Positions 5,083 through 10,124 of a stretch of 10,124 bases of DNA are shown here, one piece after another (position 1 is the stretch's first letter; each line of letters begins with the position of its first letter). This DNA comes from Deferribacteraceae bacterium. GTDB lineage: Bacteria > Chrysiogenota > Deferribacteres > Deferribacterales > JAISNW01. The position numbers were made by a program, and so were the translations under genes. Under the pieces are notes generated by a model, which saw only the letters and a list, made by a program, of their open reading frames with translations, was not told where the DNA came from and ran no database searches. The stretch covers positions 1 through 10,124 of the forward strand of contig JAITJJ010000073.1 of assembly GCA_031278965.1 (NCBI GenBank), given 5' to 3'.

Positions 5083-7119
5083 ATGAATTACTTGGAAGAG
5101 CTTAACCCCTCCCAAAGGGAGGCGGTGGAGCATACGGAGGGTCCCCTTCTGGTTCTGGCAGGGGCAGGTTCGGGCAAAACGAGGGTTATAACTTATAGAA
5201 TCGCCTATCTGGTTAATGTAAAAAAGATATTTCCGGGGAAGATCCTTGCCGTCACCTTTACCAACAGAGCGGCGGGGGAGATGAGAAGCCGTGTTCACTC
5301 CCTTATCGGCATTTCACACTATGTCCGCGCCGGAACGTTCCATAGCACGGCGCTCGCTTTCCTTAAACGCTATATTCAATATACGCCGTATAAAAACGGT
5401 TTTTCTGTGATAGAAAAAGACGATCGACTCTCCCTTGTAAGGCAGGTAATAAAAGAGCTTAATTTAGATTCTAAACTCTTTTCCCCGAAAAAGTATATGC
5501 ACGCCATAAGTTCGTATAAAAACAGTATGCGTTACATAGAAGAGGGCGATCCTTCTGACAGAGATTTTGGCGAGAGATTTTGGGATATATTTGACGGTTA
5601 TTCAAAAGCCCTGTTAGATCAGCGGCTCATTGATTTTGATGATATGCTTGCTTACTGTCTCCGTATTTTGCTCAGAAGCCCTGAAGTTTTGGAAGAGTAT
5701 AAAAAGAGCTGCGAGTATATACTTGTGGACGAATATCAGGATACCAACGCCGTTCAGTTTGCTTTCTTAAAAATTTTGGCAGGTGCAAACGGCAACCTCT
5801 GCGTGGTCGGAGACGATGATCAGTCCATATATGCCTTCAGGGGGGCGGAAATCTCAAATATCCTTAATTTTGAGAAGCACTTTGAAAATGTGCGGGAGAT
5901 TAAACTGACTCAGAATTACCGCAGCACTGAAAAGATATTGTCTTTGGCAAACAACCTCATCGGCTATAACTTTTCTCGGCGCGGCAAATTGCTTAAAGCG
6001 GAACGGAGTGAGAAGGGAGAGGTAACTTTCAGGAATTTTAAAAGCGAGAAAGAGGAAGCGGATTTTTTAGCGGAAAAGGCTTATGAATGGTATATTGCGG
6101 GGCGCAATCTCTCGGATATGGCGGTTTTATACAGAACGAACGCCCAATCCCGCAACTTTGAAATAGCCCTTAAAAGGGAGAGTATCCCCTATAAGGTGGT
6201 GGGAGGGGTAGGTTTTTATCAGCGCAGGGAGATTAAGGATATTCTCTCATATCTGCGGGTTTTGGGCAATCCGTTTGATGAAATAAGTTTTGTAAGGAGT
6301 ATTAAAACCCCGCCTCGGGGGGTGGGCGACCAACTTATAGATAAGATAAAATTTTATGCCGAAAGCGAAAGGGTTGATTTTCTTACTGCCGCCTCTCAGG
6401 TTGCCTTTACCGCTCCAAAAAGGCAGGCTATGGGGATAAACCTCTTTTTAAATATAATTTTAACTGTAAACTCTGCTGCAACTATCACAGATAAAGTCTC
6501 GGCAGCAATAAGGGAGACAAAATACCAAGAATACCTCTTTGCAACAGAAGAAAGAGAAGAGGCGAGAGAGCGGGAAGATAATATTTTAGAGTTGATAAAC
6601 GCCGCCGCCGGCTTTGAAGAGCAGTATCCGGATGCGCCTCTCTCGGATTTTCTTGCAGCTTCGTCTCTAACATCATCGGAAGATGAAAAGACGGTGCTTG
6701 GAGCGGTAAGCCTTATGACTATCCACTCCGCCAAGGGGTTGGAATTTGATTCTGTTTATATCGCGGGTGCAGAGGAGGGGATATTTCCCATAGGTTCCCT
6801 CAGAAACGGAGAAACAGAGCTTGAGGAAGAACGCCGCCTCTGCTATGTAGCCATAACGAGGGCTAAAACTTACTTAACCGTAGCCTGCGCCCAAAGCCGC
6901 ATAATGCACGGGAGCAGACTGAAAATGAACCCCTCAAGATTTATAAGAGAGATGAGGGAAGGAATGCTTGAGACAGGGATACCGGTGTTTCATGAAACCT
7001 TTGGCGAAGGGTTTATAATAGATCTCGGCAAAGAAACTCCAATCCCCATTGCGGATGTGATGTTCCGCCGCAGCGGGAGAAAGAGGATCCGCGCGGATTT
7101 TTTAAAGATTAAATCTTAA
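5083..7119 (+). CDS. UvrD/PcrA/Rep-family superfamily 1 DNA helicase
   Basis: The 678-residue product is an ATP-driven 3'-5' DNA helicase of the UvrD/Rep group, which acts in repair, replication restart and removal of RecA. The motifs run in order: LNPSQREAV with Q-motif and Walker A AGAGSGKT (26-33), Ia AVTFTNRAAGEMRSRV (56-71), Ib GTFHSTAL, motif II VDEYQDTN (215-222), III VVGDDDQSIYAFRGA, IV LTQNYRST (275-282), V MTIHSAKGLEFDSVYIAGAE (545-564) and VI RRLCYVAITRAK (584-595). The C-terminal GIPVFHETFGEGFI resembles PcrA tails, though the protein is somewhat shorter than typical PcrA/UvrD (about 720). The ATG has no good ribosome site and lies 15 bases after the pilin stop, suggesting read-through from that promoter. 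Whether it is the general helicase or a paralogue cannot be told here. Confidence 0.93.
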   Translation: MNYLEELNPSQREAVEHTEGPLLVLAGAGSGKTRVITYRIAYLVNVKKIFPGKILAVTFTNRAAGEMRSRVHSLIGISHYVRAGTFHSTALAFLKRYIQYTPYKNGFSVIEKDDRLSLVRQVIKELNLDSKLFSPKKYMHAISSYKNSMRYIEEGDPSDRDFGERFWDIFDGYSKALLDQRLIDFDDMLAYCLRILLRSPEVLEEYKKSCEYILVDEYQDTNAVQFAFLKILAGANGNLCVVGDDDQSIYAFRGAEISNILNFEKHFENVREIKLTQNYRSTEKILSLANNLIGYNFSRRGKLLKAERSEKGEVTFRNFKSEKEEADFLAEKAYEWYIAGRNLSDMAVLYRTNAQSRNFEIALKRESIPYKVVGGVGFYQRREIKDILSYLRVLGNPFDEISFVRSIKTPPRGVGDQLIDKIKFYAESERVDFLTAASQVAFTAPKRQAMGINLFLNIILTVNSAATITDKVSAAIRETKYQEYLFATEEREEAREREDNILELINAAAGFEEQYPDAPLSDFLAASSLTSSEDEKTVLGAVSLMTIHSAKGLEFDSVYIAGAEEGIFPIGSLRNGETELEEERRLCYVAITRAKTYLTVACAQSRIMHGSRLKMNPSRFIREMREGMLETGIPVFHETFGEGFIIDLGKETPIPIADVMFRRSGRKRIRADFLKIKS

Positions 7120-7167
7120 GCAATGTCTTATCAGCTGCCTTCAGGTGTCAGGGTGCAGTTGCTTTTT
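7118..7167 (+). terminator. Weak candidate terminator after the helicase gene
   Basis: AAGCAA (7118-7123) can pair with TTGCTT (7159-7164), with an inner CTGC/GCAG pair, followed by five T at 7163-7167. It spans the short gap between the convergent helicase and comEC genes and runs into the 3' end of comEC. The stem is imperfect and long-looped. Confidence 0.25.
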
Positions 7168-8836
7168 CCAAATTGATTATCTTTTCACCTGTTTCGGAGA
7201 GGAGGATAATCCGCTCGTCCACAGCTTTATTCTTATAGATAATATAGTTTTTTGTTTCGTCCCTTAACGGGGGCTTCAGTGAGTTGGAGCGGGTAAAATA
7301 GACGTAGGGGCAGCCGTCATCACTGTTCACACAGACAATCCCCGTGCGGTTGCCGGCGTCTTTTATCTTTATATATAGGTTTTTCCCGTCAAAGATTCTG
7401 ATGCTGCCGTAATCAAAATTCCTAATCCCCAGCTTTGCGGCCGCAGGGAGCATCCTGCGGACAAAGGAAGAGTGCATTCCCTGAAAAAATATCTCGCTTT
7501 TATCTCCATAGGATAAGATATACCCTTTCTGAGACGAAGGGAGGTCGGGAAATATTATAATATTTTTAGGGTATATCGGTAAAAGCGGGAGAAGAAGGAG
7601 CGCGGCAGAGAGGTAGCGGAACTTCGTAAAACATAGGATAAACGCCGCAACGCCTGTGACTATCAGGAAGAGCACCGGGGGGTTGGAAATATAGAGAAAA
7701 GGGAAGCTGATATTATACATCAGATCAATAAGCCAGGCGTTAAGACGTTCTATGACAATAAGGGGCGGAATCATTATGCCGGCAAAGAATATGGATAATA
7801 TCCCCAATATCATCTGCATCCATATGACAGGAGTAATTAAAACCGTAGTGATAACCGACATTATATTGGAGACCCCAAAAAAATATAACTGTATGGGGAG
7901 GGTAAATACAGTTGCCGCTACCCCCACCATAACAGCGGCAAATAGCGGCGGGAACTCTTTTTTTGTCAGAGCCGCTATCCCAAAGACAGCCCAGAATGAG
8001 AGGAGGAAAGAGATGGAAAACAGATTCTCCGGCATCAATATAAGCAGCCACGCGGCGATAAATGCCACAAAGGGGAGGCGCAAGAGTTTTAAGTCCAAAA
8101 ACCATGCCAAAAACGCAGCCCAACAGAATATCACTGCTCTAATAACGGTTATTGTGAAACCGGAGAGGGGGATTAAAAGCGGAAGGATAATCAGGGCAGG
8201 GATCACCCGCACCTTTCTTGGAAGAAAGGAGAACAGCAAAAATATCCCGCCGGAAAATATAAGCACATGGAAACCCGACATGGCAAGAAGGTGATAAAGT
8301 CCGGTCACCGCATATTTGTCAGAAAGCTCATCGCCGATATGGGAGCGCACTGCGAATATATGCGCCGAAGTTGTGCTGATTATAGTGCCGGAGCCGTAAT
8401 AAAGTGCCTCTGTATGCCTTATGCGTTTTTCAAGGAGGGGCGAGATAATCGGCACGCGGAAACGTTTTAACTCCCCATCTGGGGTGTAGCGCCTCATAGA
8501 AAATATACGTTCCCGCCTCTCGGTTTTAAACTTCCCCGCAAGAAGCTCGCCTGTTTTTGCGGTTACATCCCTCATTATCCCTTTTGTAGTGCGGAGAACC
8601 TTGTTATCGCCGATGTAATCCTCCGCAAGAACAAAGGCGGTGTGGGCAAGGATAAATTCAAAGATGAGAAAGAGAGCGGCAATAATCATCGCTTTTTTGG
8701 GAGAAAACGTGAGGAAAAAAGCAGCCGTTATAAATATATATCCCAAGATTGGGAAAAATTTCCAGAGGACGGCGAATATCACCGCAAATACAAGAAACGC
8801 CTGAACTGTGCGAAATTTCGTGATGAGATATTTCAC
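7148..8836 (-). CDS. comEC: ComEC/Rec2-family DNA-uptake channel lacking a nuclease domain
   Basis: The 562-residue membrane protein belongs to the ComEC/Rec2 competence family, whose core carries single-stranded DNA across the inner membrane during transformation. The hallmark is YHLLAMSGFHV at residues 181-191, followed by the helix-rich competence domain to about residue 425, including SGFTITVIRAVIF (225-237) and FSISFLLSFWAVFGIAAL (273-290). Two or three helices at 12-72 and a short soluble part at 72-178 stand for the usual N-terminal region, apparently without an intact OB fold. The C-terminal 135 residues show no HxHxDH and so no metallo-beta-lactamase domain; full-length ComEC is usually 700-800 residues. 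The start is a GTG sharing four bases (GTGA) with the lptF stop, so translation is coupled. The family is clear; actual transport of DNA is inferred. Confidence 0.8.
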   Translation of the reverse strand: MKYLITKFRTVQAFLVFAVIFAVLWKFFPILGYIFITAAFFLTFSPKKAMIIAALFLIFEFILAHTAFVLAEDYIGDNKVLRTTKGIMRDVTAKTGELLAGKFKTERRERIFSMRRYTPDGELKRFRVPIISPLLEKRIRHTEALYYGSGTIISTTSAHIFAVRSHIGDELSDKYAVTGLYHLLAMSGFHVLIFSGGIFLLFSFLPRKVRVIPALIILPLLIPLSGFTITVIRAVIFCWAAFLAWFLDLKLLRLPFVAFIAAWLLILMPENLFSISFLLSFWAVFGIAALTKKEFPPLFAAVMVGVAATVFTLPIQLYFFGVSNIMSVITTVLITPVIWMQMILGILSIFFAGIMIPPLIVIERLNAWLIDLMYNISFPFLYISNPPVLFLIVTGVAAFILCFTKFRYLSAALLLLPLLPIYPKNIIIFPDLPSSQKGYILSYGDKSEIFFQGMHSSFVRRMLPAAAKLGIRNFDYGSIRIFDGKNLYIKIKDAGNRTGIVCVNSDDGCPYVYFTRSNSLKPPLRDETKNYIIYKNKAVDERIILLSETGEKIINLEKATAP

Positions 8837-9870
8837 AGAGCTTTTTTAAGGGCAGGGATAAGGGCGGCGGTGAGGAGAGCAACCGGCAGCATCGCCAATA
8901 AAAACGGGGGGATACCGCCTTGCTCCGCTAAAGTTTCCCCGCCGAGATACATCCCGTTGAAAATAAGCGCCACCGCGCAGGATATAAATATCCCCAGAGA
9001 CTGCCCCGAGCGGCTTAAAAAAACCCCCAGCGAAAGACCGAGAAGCGCCAATGCAACAGAGGAGAGAGGCATAAAAAAGCGTTTGTAATATTCGTAGCGG
9101 TATCTAAGGTTCTCCCCGAACCCCTTTCTCAATTCCCCCATACTCATAAATCTTTCACTGGAAGGGAGAGCTTGAACTTCTATATGCATAGGAAGGTTTA
9201 CAAGCATCCGCTCAAACTCAATATTGGTGAAGCGGCGATCCTTCTGAATGGTATAAAGCCCCCCGTCAAACTGCAGCAATATGGAGTTCTGGTTTGGAAT
9301 TATGGATGCCTTCCTGGCGGATATTATGGTATTGTCTTCTGTGTTTATAAGGATAAGGTTTTCAAAATTGGAAGAATCAATCTTTCTGCCGGCATATAGT
9401 ATCATCCCTTTAAGCTCCGAATACATCTCCTTCTCCCGCAGATCGTTGATAGAGATATTCTCTAGCAGAGAGTTGATATTGGCAACCGCAAGTTTGCTCC
9501 CTTTTGCCAGAAGGATTGTGCTGAAAAAGAGGGCAAGAAGGGCTGCTAAAGCCCCGAATATAACGGTTGGGATTATAAATGCGGCTTTTCCCGCTCCGCA
9601 GCTTTTGAACGCTATGTACTCGCTGTCCGCCGAGAGGCGGTTAAAGCCGAGCAGCACTGCCAAAAGCGTGCTTACGGGGATAGTTATGGAAAAAAGGGAC
9701 GGAATAAGGAATATGATGGAGAGGATAAGCCCCGCGGGGTTTACATTGCGCACGAGCACCATGTCCGCCAATTGGACAAACTGCTGCAGAAGGAGGATAA
9801 ACAGAAAGAAGAGGTTGCCCATAACGAATATGGGGAAAACTTCCGCCAAAATATACTTTGCCATCCTCAT
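8833..9870 (-). CDS. LptF/LptG-family LPS export permease
   Basis: LptF and LptG form the membrane part of the LptB2FGC transporter, which extracts lipopolysaccharide from the inner membrane and passes it along the Lpt bridge. The sequence has the YjgP/YjgQ layout: an N-terminal helix (MAKYILAEVFPIFVMGNLFFLFILL), two more helices with the coupling motif RLSADSEYIAFKSCG between them, a periplasmic beta-jellyroll of about 150 residues, and three C-terminal helices starting at YYKRFFMPLSSVALALLGLSLGVFLSRSG. I start at the ATG at 9870 (346 codons in all, stop included). An in-frame TTG at 9918 would add 16 residues and an ATG at 9864 would remove two; none has a good ribosome site. Whether this is LptF or LptG is not decidable. 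comEC follows with a GTGA overlap. Confidence 0.88.
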   Translation of the reverse strand: MRMAKYILAEVFPIFVMGNLFFLFILLLQQFVQLADMVLVRNVNPAGLILSIIFLIPSLFSITIPVSTLLAVLLGFNRLSADSEYIAFKSCGAGKAAFIIPTVIFGALAALLALFFSTILLAKGSKLAVANINSLLENISINDLREKEMYSELKGMILYAGRKIDSSNFENLILINTEDNTIISARKASIIPNQNSILLQFDGGLYTIQKDRRFTNIEFERMLVNLPMHIEVQALPSSERFMSMGELRKGFGENLRYRYEYYKRFFMPLSSVALALLGLSLGVFLSRSGQSLGIFISCAVALIFNGMYLGGETLAEQGGIPPFLLAMLPVALLTAALIPALKKAL

Positions 9871-9973
9871 AGAAGCGAGTTTAACATAAAGAGCGGGATA
9901 TGTCACCACTCTTTGCAAAGCTCGTCAGGGGGGATATTTTCATAAAGAGCGTGCCGTAAAATCCGCCAACTTT

Positions 9974-10002
9974 TTAATATTACCGTCTGTTTTTTAAGTT
10001 AA
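9974..10002 (-). promoter_or_regulatory. Candidate promoter of the lptF-comEC pair
   Basis: On the minus strand TTAACT (9997-10002) and TATTAA (9974-9979) are 17 bases apart, each with four of six consensus matches. Transcription would begin near 9967, about 100 bases before the preferred start at 9870. AT-rich sequence makes such matches fairly easy to find. Confidence 0.3.
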
Positions 10003-10044
10003 ATCATTATTATGGGGAAAAAATAAGGAGTATAAAAAAGATGC

Positions 10045-10073
10045 TTGACACGAAAACCTAAAATATATAGTAT
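10045..10073 (+). promoter_or_regulatory. Promoter at the window end, divergent from lptF
   Basis: A perfect TTGACA (10045-10050) is followed after 17 bases by TAGTAT (10068-10073), four of six matches; overlapping TATAGT and TATACT boxes are also present. Transcription would start near 10080, only a base or two before the ATG at 10082. Confidence 0.5.
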
Positions 10074-10080
10074 ACTATAT
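10065..10080. repeat. Perfect 16-base palindrome over the -10 box
   Basis: ATATAGTATACTATAT is its own reverse complement. It covers the -10 region and the expected start of transcription, so a dimeric repressor bound here would block the promoter. No regulator gene is in view. Confidence 0.5.
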
Positions 10081-10081
10081 T

Positions 10082-10124
10082 ATGAATTTTTCAGTTTTTC
10101 AAAAATTCGTTTTACCTTATCTTT
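10082..10124 (+). CDS. N-terminus of an unidentified protein, cut by the window end
   Basis: From the ATG at 10082 the frame is open to the edge and reads MNFSVFQKFVLPYL. A short polar start with F-x-x-K and then a hydrophobic run would suit the first membrane helix of a sensor or chemotaxis receptor, but 14 residues cannot establish that. No ribosome binding site precedes the ATG, and the promoter places the transcript start almost on it, so the message may be leaderless. The frame has a stop at 10046 upstream, so this is the first usual start codon. The same bases also form an A/T hairpin (10084-10091 with 10101-10108). Confidence 0.35.
   Translation, partial: MNFSVFQKFVLPYL

Noticed and set aside
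7752..8294. A 180-codon plus-strand open frame opposite comEC
   Set aside because: Rich in Lys, Asn, Arg and Ile in a way typical of the complement of membrane-helix codons; the opposite strand carries the ComEC hallmark motif.
9281..9889. A 202-codon plus-strand open frame opposite the LPS permease
   Set aside because: It is the shadow of the LptF/LptG coding strand, with no family features of its own.

Overview
The window looks like chromosomal DNA from a Gram-negative (diderm) bacterium. It carries an LptF/LptG-type LPS exporter permease, a type IV pilin-like protein with a class III prepilin peptide, and the DXP-dependent vitamin B6 gene pdxJ next to acpS. Base composition is intermediate, AT-richer between genes, with free use of AGA/AGG (Arg) and ATA (Ile) codons. 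I cannot name the phylum with confidence; a deep-branching anaerobic or microaerophilic diderm (Deferribacterota-like, for instance) would fit, but this is a guess.

Layout. (1) 1-1695, plus strand: the 3' end of an unrecognised gene, then an ABC importer permease and ATPase of the nitrate/sulfonate/taurine (SsuC/SsuB-like) class, tightly spaced as one operon; no substrate-binding protein is visible. (2) 1802-2913, minus strand: pdxJ followed by acpS, overlapping by 19 bases, with a good promoter and a strong ribosome binding site in front of pdxJ. (3) 3132-3842, plus strand: a single-domain LUD (lactate-utilisation/DUF162) protein behind a near-perfect sigma-70 promoter; the apparent longer reading frame begins inside that promoter, so the start is at 3198. 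(4) 3843-4482: about 640 AT-rich bases with no intact gene. They hold an orphan extended -10 promoter, small hairpins and one reading frame interrupted by four stops that may be a decayed gene. (5) 4417-7119, plus strand: a good promoter, a pilin-like gene and a UvrD/PcrA-type helicase 15 bases downstream. (6) 7148-9870 (possibly 9918), minus strand: an lptF/lptG-like gene overlapping a comEC-like gene by four bases, converging on the helicase. (7) 9919-10124: a divergent intergenic region with a strong plus-strand promoter whose -10 box lies in a perfect 16-base palindrome, immediately before the first codons of a gene that runs off the window.

Functional reading. Most genes are housekeeping: cofactor B6 synthesis, carrier-protein activation, LPS export and DNA repair. 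The most suggestive grouping is a pilin-like protein, a superfamily 1 helicase and a ComEC channel within 4.4 kb, which would fit DNA uptake or transformation. The ComEC lacks any recognisable metallo-beta-lactamase nuclease domain. The LUD gene and the degraded DNA behind it look like a small accessory island between two core blocks. I saw no CRISPR array, tRNA, rRNA, intact transposase or obvious defence system.
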